Of a stretch of 64,000 bases of DNA, positions 34,845-43,291 are shown piece after piece. This DNA is from Comamonadaceae bacterium (lineage in GTDB: Bacteria > Pseudomonadota > Gammaproteobacteria > Burkholderiales > Burkholderiaceae_C). The notes under the pieces are model-generated. The model had not been told where the DNA came from. It worked only from the letters and a program-made list of their open reading frames with translations, and did no database searches. The translations under genes were made by a program, and so were the position numbers. The stretch covers positions 62,001 to 126,000 of the forward strand of contig CANEXF010000006.1 in NCBI GenBank assembly GCA_947443645.1, in the 5' to 3' direction. Every line of letters starts with the position of its first letter. The stretch's first letter is position 1.

Positions 34845-35836
34845 TCGGCCTTGAAGCCGGTCGCTGCGACAGCCTTGCCCCAGGTCACGGTGTCGGCAGC
34901 AATGATTCGCGCAAACTCCTCGCGACTCGTGCCTGTGACCCGAAATCCGGCATCTTCCATTTTCGCTTTGCCTTCAGGCGCCTTCACGGCTTTCTGGATA
35001 TCAGCACTGAGTTTTGCGACGATGTCCGCCGGTGTTTTTGCCGGCGCCACAATGCCAAACCATGAGGTGAACTCCAGGTTGGGATAACCCTGCTCCTTGA
35101 TGGTCGGCACGTCCGGCAAGGCCGCTGCACGCACAGCGCCTGTCGTGCCCAAGGCCACCAGTTTGCCGGCCCTGACATTGGGCGCGGCCAGCCCCACGCT
35201 GGCAAAAACACCCTGCACGTCACCACTGAACAGCCCGCCCAGCGCATCGCCGGTGTTTTTGTAATGCACGGGTTCGGGCTTGAGCTTGACCGCATCACCG
35301 AACATATAGGCGCCAAAATGTCCCGGCGTGCCGGCTCCGAAGGTCGCCATGAACAGGCCTTTTTGCTGCTGTGTCCAGCTGACAAATTCCTTGACGTTAT
35401 GGGCGGGCACTTTTTGCGGATTCACCAGCAGCACGAAATCCGAACTCACGACCTGGCTGATCGGAACAAAGTCTTTGACCGGGTCATAAGGCAGTTTGTT
35501 GTAGCTGCTGGGTGCAATGCTCAGCTGACCGGTTTCACCCAGCATCAGCGTGTAGCCATCAGGCGCTGCGCGCGCGGCTTCGGTCGCAGCGATCAAACCA
35601 CCCGCGCCCGGCTTGTTGTCAACGATCACGCCCATATTGCCCCAGCCTTCGGACAGCTTTTGCGCCAACAGACGCGCCACGATGTCGGGGCCTGTGCCGG
35701 CCGGAAATCCGACAATGATGCGCACCGGCCGACTCGGGTAGGCAGCTTGCGCCTGCACGCTGGAGGCCGCGCTACAGGCCAGCAATACCAGGCCTGCCAA
35801 GCCAGTGCATCGGCCCAATGAGGGGAAAAATTTCAT
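34841..35836 (-). CDS. Bug family periplasmic substrate-binding receptor (TctC-like)
   Basis: The 331-residue protein is a Bug (Bordetella uptake gene) receptor. A signal peptide of about 30 residues ends near S-V-Q-A-Q-A. After it come Y-P-S-R-P-V-R-I-I-V-G-F-P-A-G-T-G-P-D-I-V-A-R, V-D-N-K-P-G-A-G-G and D-G-Y-T-L-M, all typical of the family, which binds carboxylated ligands such as dicarboxylates, aromatic acids or amino acids. No TctA/TctB membrane genes are in the window. I start at the ATG at 35836, preceded by CTGGAGAC. It follows the DUF3237 gene on the same strand after about 64 bp and should share its control by the divergent LuxR-type regulator. Confidence 0.92.
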   Translation of the reverse strand: MKFFPSLGRCTGLAGLVLLACSAASSVQAQAAYPSRPVRIIVGFPAGTGPDIVARLLAQKLSEGWGNMGVIVDNKPGAGGLIAATEAARAAPDGYTLMLGETGQLSIAPSSYNKLPYDPVKDFVPISQVVSSDFVLLVNPQKVPAHNVKEFVSWTQQQKGLFMATFGAGTPGHFGAYMFGDAVKLKPEPVHYKNTGDALGGLFSGDVQGVFASVGLAAPNVRAGKLVALGTTGAVRAAALPDVPTIKEQGYPNLEFTSWFGIVAPAKTPADIVAKLSADIQKAVKAPEGKAKMEDAGFRVTGTSREEFARIIAADTVTWGKAVAATGFKAD

Positions 35837-35900
35837 ACATGTCTCCAGTTTTTTTATGAATGGTCTGATTTGTAAAGCTGTGCGACGCAAGGTCTGACGC

Positions 35901-36368
35901 TCATGCCAGCTCGAAGAAACGCATCACGACCCGGTCGGGAAAGCGGGCGCCACTGCCTACAAACAGGCGCTCGCTGATCCAGGCCAGCGCCGGCGATGCG
36001 GTTTCAAAGCGCGGGCAGCAACGGAAATAAATCTGCGCAGGGTCAACCGCCTCGCCTCGAACCAGCTTGGCGATCAACTCAGCCGGGCCGGAACGAATCG
36101 CGCGATTTTCGACATAAATCCTGTCACCCGCATCCGTCTCCATGACATAGCGCGCGTCCAGTTCCGCCACGCGGTCATTGACGAGCAGCTGAAAATCGGC
36201 GCCGCCAGGCAGAATCCGGGCACGCCAGCCATCTCCAAGCACTTCGCCGCCGGCTATCGGGATCAACCGACGCAGCCCATGCAGGGCCGCGCCGACTTCC
36301 TGGGGTGGCTCGACCTGCACGGACAGATCGGCAAAGAACTTGAGCTGAGGTGTGGGCAAAGAAGTCAT
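35901..36368 (-). CDS. DUF3237 domain-containing protein
   Basis: The 155-residue product matches the DUF3237 beta-barrel family: L-K-F-F-A-D-L-S-V-Q-V, V-G-A-A-L-H-G-L-R-R-L-I-P-I-A-G-G-E-V, G-W-R-A-R-I-L-P-G-G-A-D-F-Q and Y-F-R-C-C-P-R-F-E-T-A-S-P are characteristic. No biochemical function is known to me for the family, though its members often sit in gene groups for aromatic or ether catabolism. The ATG at 36368 is used; 19 additional codons are open upstream but cross the palindromic operator. It is the first gene of a two-gene unit with a Bug receptor. Confidence 0.82.
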   Translation of the reverse strand: MTSLPTPQLKFFADLSVQVEPPQEVGAALHGLRRLIPIAGGEVLGDGWRARILPGGADFQLLVNDRVAELDARYVMETDAGDRIYVENRAIRSGPAELIAKLVRGEAVDPAQIYFRCCPRFETASPALAWISERLFVGSGARFPDRVVMRFFELA

Positions 36369-36399
36369 CAGCCTAGCGTAATCCCCGTTGCGCTGTGAC

Positions 36400-36423
36400 G
36401 CTGTCATCCCTGAAGATGACAGC
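36400..36423. promoter_or_regulatory. 24-bp perfect inverted repeat between DUF3237 and luxR-type genes
   Basis: GCTGTCATC-N6-GATGACAGC has nine perfectly paired positions on each side of a 6-nt spacer. It lies 32 bp from the DUF3237 start and 18 bp from the LuxR-type regulator start, in a 72-bp divergent promoter region. The dyad and placement suit a binding site for that regulator. Confidence 0.65.
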
Positions 36424-36440
36424 ATGCACAGATACCAGCT

Positions 36441-37229
36441 ATGAGAAAGTGGACCGTAGACCAGACGGACAGCAGTTCCGCCTTGGCCGGCCAGGCGCTT
36501 GCTGCCATGATTGGCCAGCTGGGCCAGCCTCGCTTTGAGTCAACGCTGCTCAGCAGCCTGCACCCGGTCGTTGCGGCTGCATCGTGCGCCGTCTACCAGA
36601 CCGGCCGCGGCCGCGCGCCCAGGCTATTCATGTCGGCAAGCCATGGCGTGCGGGACACCACCCGGGAATGCTGGCGCGCCTATCTGTCGGGGCCACATTT
36701 GAGCGACCGCACGCTGACACCCGAAGCTGCCTGCGGCGACCAGACCCTGGTCTGCCACATCACCGCATCTGAAGTGCCAGTCGAGCACAGGTCACGCGTC
36801 TACGATGCGCATGGCGTGGCCGAGCGCCTATCGGTGGTGCAGTCATCCGCCGATAGCCTGTTTGCAGTGAACTTCTACCGGCACCAACACCAGCCGGCCT
36901 TCAGCGACAGACAGCTGGGCGACTTTCAGGCCATGGCGCCAGCGCTGCTTGCGCTGACGCAAAAACACATTCAACTGGCCGCGGCACCGAGCGATGCACC
37001 AGAAGACATGCTGGCGCACTGGCAGCAAAAGCTGCTGCACATTGAGGCGGCACTGACGCCGCGCGAACTGGCGGTCTGCGCCAGGCTGCTGCTCGGCATG
37101 ACGCAGGACGGCATTGCCGCCGACCTGGGCCTGGGGCTGCCAACGGTCAAGACTTACCGCAACCGGGCCTTCGCACGGCTGGGCATTCATTTTCGCAACC
37201 AGTTGTTTGCCCGGCTGCTCCGGGCCTGA
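36441..37229 (+). CDS. LuxR family transcriptional regulator (single C-terminal helix-turn-helix)
   Basis: In this 262-residue protein the C-terminal 60 residues form a LuxR/FixJ-type helix-turn-helix: L-T-P-R-E-L-A-V-C-A-R-L-L-L-G-M-T-Q-D-G-I-A-A-D-L-G-L-G-L-P-T-V-K-T-Y-R-N-R-A-F. The N-terminal 190 residues match no domain I recognise with confidence; there is no receiver aspartate pattern and no clear autoinducer-binding tryptophan/tyrosine set. They contain F-A-V-N-F-Y-R-H and may be a GAF-like sensor. It is divergent from the DUF3237-Bug unit across a perfect inverted repeat, so it probably regulates that uptake/catabolic unit. Confidence 0.85.
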   Translation: MRKWTVDQTDSSSALAGQALAAMIGQLGQPRFESTLLSSLHPVVAAASCAVYQTGRGRAPRLFMSASHGVRDTTRECWRAYLSGPHLSDRTLTPEAACGDQTLVCHITASEVPVEHRSRVYDAHGVAERLSVVQSSADSLFAVNFYRHQHQPAFSDRQLGDFQAMAPALLALTQKHIQLAAAPSDAPEDMLAHWQQKLLHIEAALTPRELAVCARLLLGMTQDGIAADLGLGLPTVKTYRNRAFARLGIHFRNQLFARLLRA

Positions 37230-37237
37230 GCTGAAAG

Positions 37238-37273
37238 CGGGCAAGCGGCAAACGCGCCGGCCCGGATTTTTTT
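37238..37273 (+). terminator. intrinsic terminator after the luxR-type gene
   Basis: CGGGC-aag-CGGC-aaacgc-GCCG-GCCCG forms a 9-bp stem with one 3-nt bulge, followed by GA and seven T (37267-37273). It sits directly after the regulator stop codon, in the gap to the convergent transglutaminase gene. Confidence 0.6.
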
Positions 37274-38396
37274 AGCCGGTGATCTGTTTAGCCGTGATCT
37301 GGTACTTGAAGTCATCCGGCGCGTAGGAGTCAAAGCGGCCGGCTGCGTTCTCGCCAATCGGGTACATGAAAAAGCCCAGCTTTTCGCCGGTGGAATGCGG
37401 CAGGGCCACATCGTGCGCCGTGTTGTAGGCCATCCAGTTGCCTTCCCAGCCACCAAACAAGGCCTTGTTCACAGGCGCCACAACCGGGTTGGTGGTGGTC
37501 TTGATCCAGTCAGCCGTTTCAAGGCGCATGACCTTGGCCACGTCAGCCGGATCCATCGCGACCCAGCCGTAGCCCTTGAGGTAGACCTCGGAGCGGCAAT
37601 GCTGCGCGCCCTTGAGGCTGGCCGGGTTGCCCGACAACTCCTTGTAGCCGAAAGCCGATGGCACCAGGCGAATGCCGTAGACATCACGCGCCGGCACGCC
37701 GACAGAACGGCACAGGCCGACAAAAAGCGCGTTCAGGTCGGCGCACTTGCCACCCAGATCGCCGGTTTCCAGCATGGTCTTGATGTCGCCGACGCCACAG
37801 CCGCGCACCTTGGGTTCGCGGTAGGTATTGGCCACGATCCAGTCGTAGAGTTTTCGGGTCTTCTCAAAGTCGGTCTTGGCGCCCTGGGTCGCGGTCAGCG
37901 CAGTTTTACGCACAATGCCATCGGTCGGAATCAGCGTGGTTGAGCGCGTGAAATAACGCAGGGTGTCGGCGCTTTCAGCGGCAGCGGTTTTTTGCGACCA
38001 GTCCACCGCGCGACCCTGGGTCTGCACGCGGCTGGTGAGTTCGACAAAAGGCTTGGCCTCGCCAGCGGCGAACTCGACGTAAAGCATCTTGGCACCGTCC
38101 TGGCCGTCGTGCGTGAGTTGCGCCTGGCCGTTACTTGAATAGCTGTTTTCAAGCGAATGCTGGTAATCACTGTTGACCGAAGGAATCGGCAGCCAGACGC
38201 GGGTCACACCCTCGGGCTTGACGATGTCCACACGGGTGGTCACGTCAAACGTGCGCCAAGCGCCGCTTTGCGGTGCGAAATTGCGGTTTGCAGCTGGCGC
38301 GGCAGGCGCTGATTGCGCGAAATTGAGCGAAGGCAGCGCGCCAGCGAAGGCGGCTGCGGCGGTATTTTTAAGAAAGCTGCGGCGTGCGGTGGTCAT
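37272..38396 (-). CDS. exported transglutaminase-like cysteine peptidase domain protein
   Basis: The 374-residue product starts M-T-T-A-R-R-S-F-L-K-N-T-A-A-A-A-F-A-G-A, a Tat signal peptide with the twin-arginine motif R-R-S-F-L-K, so it should be exported folded. The transglutaminase-like core (about 200-290) has G-G-K-C-A-D-L-N-A-L-F-V-G-L-C-R-S-V-G-V-P-A-R with the catalytic cysteine, H-C-R-S-E-V-Y with the histidine, and G-Y-G-W-V-A-M-D-P-A-D with the aspartate. Substrate is unknown. The ATG at 38396 is used because it gives a clean Tat signal; 10 codons are open upstream. Confidence 0.85.
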   Translation of the reverse strand: MTTARRSFLKNTAAAAFAGALPSLNFAQSAPAAPAANRNFAPQSGAWRTFDVTTRVDIVKPEGVTRVWLPIPSVNSDYQHSLENSYSSNGQAQLTHDGQDGAKMLYVEFAAGEAKPFVELTSRVQTQGRAVDWSQKTAAAESADTLRYFTRSTTLIPTDGIVRKTALTATQGAKTDFEKTRKLYDWIVANTYREPKVRGCGVGDIKTMLETGDLGGKCADLNALFVGLCRSVGVPARDVYGIRLVPSAFGYKELSGNPASLKGAQHCRSEVYLKGYGWVAMDPADVAKVMRLETADWIKTTTNPVVAPVNKALFGGWEGNWMAYNTAHDVALPHSTGEKLGFFMYPIGENAAGRFDSYAPDDFKYQITAKQITG

Positions 38397-38568
38397 AAAG
38401 AGAACTCCGGGTAAAAAAGAGGGCAACGTGCATGGCAGCAGGTAAAGATGCCGCCAGATGTTGTGAAGAATCAGCCGCTACAAGGCCAGCAGGCCTTTGA
38501 GCGCATCACGCATTATCGCCGCGTCCGGTCATCTGACACGCAGCGCCGGCAACGCTCTGCGGCTGGGC

Positions 38569-39114
38569 CTAGCGCTTGAGCAGGCCTTCAATCAACGCGG
38601 TTGCGGCGCGGCCGGTCCAATCCACCTCGCCCTTGACGCGCAGCTGCGGCTGGCCATGGCGGTCCAGCATCAAGGTGGTGGGAAAGACCTTCACGCCGCA
38701 CTGGCTGGCCAATTGGCCGCTGCTGTCCAGCAAGACCGGCAGGCTCACGCCCGTGGTCTGGGCAAATCGCAGCGCACGCGCGGCGGGTTCCTTGAAGTTG
38801 ATGGCCAGCACCAGCAGGCGCTCGGCGCCATACAGGTCAGCGACTTGCTGCAGGGTCGGCATTTCGGCGCGGCACGGCTCGCACCAGCTGGCCCAGAAGT
38901 TGAGCAAGACCGCGCGCCCCTTGAGGTCTGCAAGTTGCCAGGTCTTGCCAGCGGTGTCCAGCAGCCCCAGCGCCGACACCGGCCCGCGCCATGGGCTGAC
39001 TTCATAGGCCGTGCCGCTCAAGCTCTGGGCGCCCAAACCAGGCCATGCCAGCGTGCTGGCAGCGAGCAGCGCGCCCTGCAAAAAATCGCGGCGCTCGAAA
39101 AATTTTCTGTTCAT
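38569..39114 (-). CDS. TlpA family thiol:disulfide oxidoreductase
   Basis: This 181-residue thioredoxin-fold protein has the active site W-A-S-W-C-E-P-C-R-A-E-M-P, with C-E-P-C as redox pair, and a cis-proline segment V-F-P-T-T-L-M-L-D. The N-terminus M-N-R-K-F-F-E-R-R-D-F-L-Q-G-A-L-L-A-A-S-T-L-A looks like a Tat-type or plain Sec signal peptide, so it acts in the periplasm, probably as a reductant for cytochrome c maturation or another thiol protein. The ATG at 39114 is preferred over an open extension of 13 codons. A gap of 172 bp without recognisable features separates it from the transglutaminase-like gene. Confidence 0.88.
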   Translation of the reverse strand: MNRKFFERRDFLQGALLAASTLAWPGLGAQSLSGTAYEVSPWRGPVSALGLLDTAGKTWQLADLKGRAVLLNFWASWCEPCRAEMPTLQQVADLYGAERLLVLAINFKEPAARALRFAQTTGVSLPVLLDSSGQLASQCGVKVFPTTLMLDRHGQPQLRVKGEVDWTGRAATALIEGLLKR

Positions 39115-39280
39115 GCCCAGATTGTCAGGGACAAGCCAGTCGCTGGCCCGCAATCGGGCGCTAAGCGCTACAGTCCTACAGGCGCGTCACCCAATGCGCC
39201 TTCCAATCTAATTTTAATTTTCACTGCAGCCGCTATAGCGCTCCATAGCGCCCTAACGCGCTCTAAGGCGCCGACCAACC

Positions 39281-40306
39281 TTGAACCTCGCCCTCAACAT
39301 CACCGCACTCGCGAACCCTGCGCAGCCTTTGTCTCCGCAGTTCATCAATTTGTACGCACCGCCACAGGCCGGCCTGGCCAGCGGCATCGCCCAGGAGCTC
39401 AGTGAAGGCCTGCTGGCAGCGGCAGCCAGCGTGAGTCCAAAATTTTTCTACAACGAACTGGGCTCCAAACTGTTTGAAGCCATCACCGGGCTCGACGAGT
39501 ACTACCCGACGCGTACCGAGGCCGGCATTTTTGCGGCCTGCCACGAGCAAATCGCCGCCGCATTGCACCGCGCAGGGATTGCGCAACCCTGCCTGATTGA
39601 CCTGGGCGCCGGCAACTGCGCCAAAGCCATGACTCTGATTCCGCATCTGTTGCCGCGCCAGTATGTGCCGGTGGATATCTCTGTGGACTTCTTGAAAGAC
39701 GCGGCCAGGCAAGTGCAGCTGCGCTTTCCGACGCTGGACATTGTGGGTCTGGGTATGGATTTTTCGAGCCAGCTGAACCTGCCCCAGGCGGTTCAGCCAC
39801 ACGACCGGGTGTTTTTCTATCCCGGCTCCAGCCTGGGCAACTTTTCGCCAGCCCAGGCGCTGCGGTTTTTGCAGCACATCGCCAGCCCGGCGCAAGGCCA
39901 CGCCAGCGGCCTGTTGCTGGGCATTGACCTGGTCAAGGACGCGGCGACGCTGGAAGCGGCCTATGACGACCAGTTGGGCGTCACGGCAGCCTTCAATAAA
40001 AACCTGTTGCTCAATGTCAATGCGCTGCTGGGCGCTGATTTTGACTTGCGCCAGTGGCGGCACCGCGCGCTCTTCAATGCCGCGCAGTCACGCATTGAAA
40101 TGCATCTGGAGGCGACTTGTGACACCCACGTGACCTGGCCGGGCAACAGGCGCAGCTTCGCCGCCGGCGAGCGCATACACACCGAAAGCTCATACAAATA
40201 CAGCCTGGATGGCATGACGGCGCTGCTCAGGCAGGCCGGCTTTTCGCAGGTTGAACATTGGACCGACGCCCGCGGCTGGTTTGGCGTGTTTTGGGCTTCG
40301 GTCTAG
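39281..40306 (+). CDS. egtD: L-histidine N(alpha)-methyltransferase EgtD
   Basis: This 341-residue SAM-dependent enzyme trimethylates histidine to hercynine, the substrate of EgtB encoded at 26655-28058. The DUF2260/EgtD pattern is complete: P-K-F-F-Y-N-E-L-G-S-K-L-F-E-A-I-T-G-L-D-E-Y-Y-P-T-R-T-E, the SAM loop D-L-G-A-G-N-C-A-K-A, F-Y-P-G-S-S-L-G-N-F and the C-terminal H-T-E-S-S-Y-K-Y. The start is a TTG at 39281 followed by N-L-A-L-N; no ATG is available near the expected N-terminus. It is divergent from the tlpA-like gene. Confidence 0.92.
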   Translation: MNLALNITALANPAQPLSPQFINLYAPPQAGLASGIAQELSEGLLAAAASVSPKFFYNELGSKLFEAITGLDEYYPTRTEAGIFAACHEQIAAALHRAGIAQPCLIDLGAGNCAKAMTLIPHLLPRQYVPVDISVDFLKDAARQVQLRFPTLDIVGLGMDFSSQLNLPQAVQPHDRVFFYPGSSLGNFSPAQALRFLQHIASPAQGHASGLLLGIDLVKDAATLEAAYDDQLGVTAAFNKNLLLNVNALLGADFDLRQWRHRALFNAAQSRIEMHLEATCDTHVTWPGNRRSFAAGERIHTESSYKYSLDGMTALLRQAGFSQVEHWTDARGWFGVFWASV

Positions 40307-40347
40307 CCGACAGGGCTGGCATTTCCGCCCATTTCCAGGCATTAAAT

Positions 40348-40398
40348 GGGCCGCCAGGGAAATGCTGGCGGGCGCAAGCAGCTACATTTTCAGTAGCA
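40348..40398 (-). repeat. interspersed palindromic repeat, family A, copy 4
   Basis: On the minus strand it reads TGCTACTGAAAATGTAGC, then TGCTTGCGCCCGCC and a variable tail GCATTTCCCTGGCGGCCC. It occupies the gap between the convergent egtD and alaS genes, a position like that of copy 2 between tolA and dnaE. Confidence 0.65.
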
Positions 40399-40421
40399 AA
40401 TGGCCCGCCCTGAGCTGAGGC

Positions 40422-43067
40422 TTAAAGCCGCTCGGTGACCCAGGCCTGCACAGACTTGAGTGCATCACCCAGCTTGGACGCGTCGGTGCCGCCGGCCATG
40501 GCCATGTCGGCCTTGCCACCGCCCTTGCCGCCGACCTGCTGCGCAACAAAATTGACCAGCTCGCCGGCCTTGATCCTGCCCACGCTGTCTGGCGTCACGC
40601 CAGCGGCGATCTGCACCTTGTCGCCATCGACGGCGGCCAGCACGATCACCGCGGTCTTGAGCTTGTCTTTGAGCTTGTCCATGGTGTCACGCAGGGTTTT
40701 AGCGTCTGCGCCTTCGAGTCGCGCGGCCAGCAGCTTGAGGCCCTTGACCTCGACCGCCTGCGCCATCAGCTCATCGCCCTGTGAAGAGGCCAGCTTGCCC
40801 TTGAGCGCGGCGACTTCCTTTTCCAGCGACCTGACCTGCTCCAGCACCTGGGAGATGCGGTTTTGCAGCTCGGACGGGCTGGCCTTGAGCGAGCCTGCTG
40901 CGGCCTCGACCGTGGCCTCCAGCGACTGCAGGTAAGCCAGCGCATTGGCGCCCGTCACGGCCTCGATGCGCCGCACGCCGGCGGCGACACCGCTCTCGCC
41001 GACAATTTTGAACAGGCCAATATCGCCCGTGCGGCCCACATGGGTGCCGCCGCACAGCTCCTTGCTCGAGCCAATGCTAAGCACGCGCACCTTGTCGCCG
41101 TACTTTTCACCAAACAGCATCATGGCGCCGGTTTTCTGCGCGGCCTCCATGTCCATCTCGCTCGCGTCAGTCGCCGCGTTGGCCAGAATCTCGGCATTCA
41201 CACGCGCTTCGATGGCGTGAATCTGCGCGTCCGTCACAGGTGCGTTGTGGGCAAAGTCAAAACGCGTGCGATCGGCGTTGACCAGGCTGCCTTTTTGCTG
41301 CACATGCTCACCCAGCACTTCGCGCAAGGCCTTGTGCATCAAATGCGTGGCGCTGTGGTTGCGCACCGTGGCCAGCCGCACTGGCTCGTTGACCTGGGCG
41401 GTCACGGCATCACCGACCTTGAGCGTGCCGTAGCTGACATGGCCATGGTGACCAAAGACATCGGCCTTGATTTTTTGCGTATCCTGCACCTCGAACTGCG
41501 CGTCCTTGGTGCTCTGCCCGACCACCAGGCGACCCTGGTCACCGGCCTGGCCACCGCTCTCTGCGTAAAACGGCGTGGTGCTCAAAACCACGACACCGTT
41601 TTGACCGGTTGCCAGCGTCTGCACGGCCACGCCATCGGCGTAGAGCGCCACGACTTTGGCCGGTTCCTCCAGCAAGTCGTAGCCGGTAAACGCGTGGCCT
41701 TCGCCGCTGTAGTCCAGCGCGCGGTCCATCTTGAACTTGCCGGCCGCGCGGGCCTGGGCTTTTTGCTTGTCCATCGCTGCATGAAAACCGGCTTCGTCCA
41801 CACTCAAGCCGCGCTCGCGACACACATCAGCGGACAGATCCAGCGGAAAGCCATAGGTATCGTGGAGCTTGAAGGCCACATCGCCGGGCAACACGTCGGT
41901 GCCTGCCAGCGCGCTGTCCAGAATCGTCATGCCGATTTCCAGCGTTTCGAAGAAACGTTCTTCCTCGAGGCGCAGCACCTCGGTGATACGTTCGGCTTGC
42001 GCTGCAAGGCGGGGGTAGGCCTCGCCCATCAGCGCGACCAGATCGGGCACCAGCTTGTGAAAAAACGGAGTCTTTTTGCCCAGCTTGTAGCCGTGGCGAA
42101 TCGCGCGGCGGATGATGCGGCGCTGCACATAGCCGCGGCCTTCGTTGGACGGGTTGACGCCATCGCTGACCAGAAACGCGGTGGCGCGAATATGGTCGGC
42201 AATCACGCGCAAGCTCTTGTTGTCCAGATCGACTTCACCGGTCTCGCGAGCGGCGGCTTTGATCAGGGCCGCAAAAATATCGATCTCGTAGTTGCTGTGA
42301 ACATGCTGCAAGATGGCGGCCAGGCGCTCCAGGCCCATGCCGGTATCGACGCAGGGCGCGGGCAGTGGCACCAGGCTGCCATCGGCCTGCATGTCGAACT
42401 GCATGAACACATGGTTCCAGATCTCGATGAAGCGGTCGCCGTCCTCGCCTGGACTGCCTGGTGGGCCGCCAGGAATATGCGCACCGTGGTCATAGAAAAT
42501 CTCGCTGCACGGACCGCACGGGCCCGTATCAGCCATCATCCAGAAGTTGTCGGATGCGTATTTCTTGCCCTTGTTGTCGCCAATGCGAATCACGCGTTCA
42601 GGCGGCAGGCCGATTTCCTTGGTCCAGATGTCATAGGCCTCCTGGTCGTCGATGTAGCAGGTGGCCGTGAGCTTGTCGGCCGGCAGCTTGTAGACCTCGG
42701 TCAGCAGCTCCCAGCCCCATTTCAGGCTGTCGCGCTTGAAGTAGTCGCCAAAGCTCCAGTTGCCCAGCATTTCAAAAAACGTGTGGTGCCGCGCGGTGTA
42801 GCCCACGTTCTCAAGGTCGTTGTGTTTGCCGCCCGCACGCAGGCAGGCCTGGACCGAGGCCGCACGCACATAGGGCCGCTTGTCGGTGCCCAGGAACACA
42901 TCCTTGAACTGAACCATGCCGGAGTTGGTAAACATCAGCGTCGGGTCATTGCCTGGCACCAGCGAGCTCGAAGCCACCACGCTGTGGCCCTTGGACGCGA
43001 AGAAATCAAGAAAAGTCTTGCGGATGTCTGAGACGGAAAATTCGGGCGTGGAAGTGGAATTGCTCAT
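40422..43067 (-). CDS. alaS: alanyl-tRNA synthetase
   Basis: The 881-residue enzyme is of normal length. The class II catalytic domain (about 1-250) starts with [14 protein letters not shown] and includes [19 protein letters not shown]. The editing domain carries the metal-binding H-S-A-T-H-L-M-H and C-G-G-T-H-V-x-R-T-G-D-I. The C-terminal C-Ala domain ends with [18 protein letters not shown] 722-residue open frame on the plus strand across the gene is an antisense shadow. The 224-bp gap to the divergent aldehyde dehydrogenase gene should hold both promoters. Confidence 0.97.
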   Translation of the reverse strand: MSNSTSTPEFSVSDIRKTFLDFFASKGHSVVASSSLVPGNDPTLMFTNSGMVQFKDVFLGTDKRPYVRAASVQACLRAGGKHNDLENVGYTARHHTFFEMLGNWSFGDYFKRDSLKWGWELLTEVYKLPADKLTATCYIDDQEAYDIWTKEIGLPPERVIRIGDNKGKKYASDNFWMMADTGPCGPCSEIFYDHGAHIPGGPPGSPGEDGDRFIEIWNHVFMQFDMQADGSLVPLPAPCVDTGMGLERLAAILQHVHSNYEIDIFAALIKAAARETGEVDLDNKSLRVIADHIRATAFLVSDGVNPSNEGRGYVQRRIIRRAIRHGYKLGKKTPFFHKLVPDLVALMGEAYPRLAAQAERITEVLRLEEERFFETLEIGMTILDSALAGTDVLPGDVAFKLHDTYGFPLDLSADVCRERGLSVDEAGFHAAMDKQKAQARAAGKFKMDRALDYSGEGHAFTGYDLLEEPAKVVALYADGVAVQTLATGQNGVVVLSTTPFYAESGGQAGDQGRLVVGQSTKDAQFEVQDTQKIKADVFGHHGHVSYGTLKVGDAVTAQVNEPVRLATVRNHSATHLMHKALREVLGEHVQQKGSLVNADRTRFDFAHNAPVTDAQIHAIEARVNAEILANAATDASEMDMEAAQKTGAMMLFGEKYGDKVRVLSIGSSKELCGGTHVGRTGDIGLFKIVGESGVAAGVRRIEAVTGANALAYLQSLEATVEAAAGSLKASPSELQNRISQVLEQVRSLEKEVAALKGKLASSQGDELMAQAVEVKGLKLLAARLEGADAKTLRDTMDKLKDKLKTAVIVLAAVDGDKVQIAAGVTPDSVGRIKAGELVNFVAQQVGGKGGGKADMAMAGGTDASKLGDALKSVQAWVTERL

Positions 43068-43291
43068 GTTTTGCTTATGTTGGCCGACCAGGCGTCGGCG
43101 GGCAGGACAGTCTTTGACCCAAGCTCAGGATTATAAGTTTGCACCGCAGCCCTATCAGGCACGGTTTTTAGGCGTGGGGCTGACATCAGCCCGGCTTAGG
43201 CGCTATGCTGGCAACCTGTCAGCTCTGGCGAGCGCCGCTGCGCCGGGCCGCACCCGATAAAACCTCAAAATCACACAAGAATGAGACCAAC

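Noticed and set aside
40863-43031. 722-codon plus-strand open frame
   Set aside because: It lies opposite alaS, a complete alanyl-tRNA synthetase, so it is a shadow.
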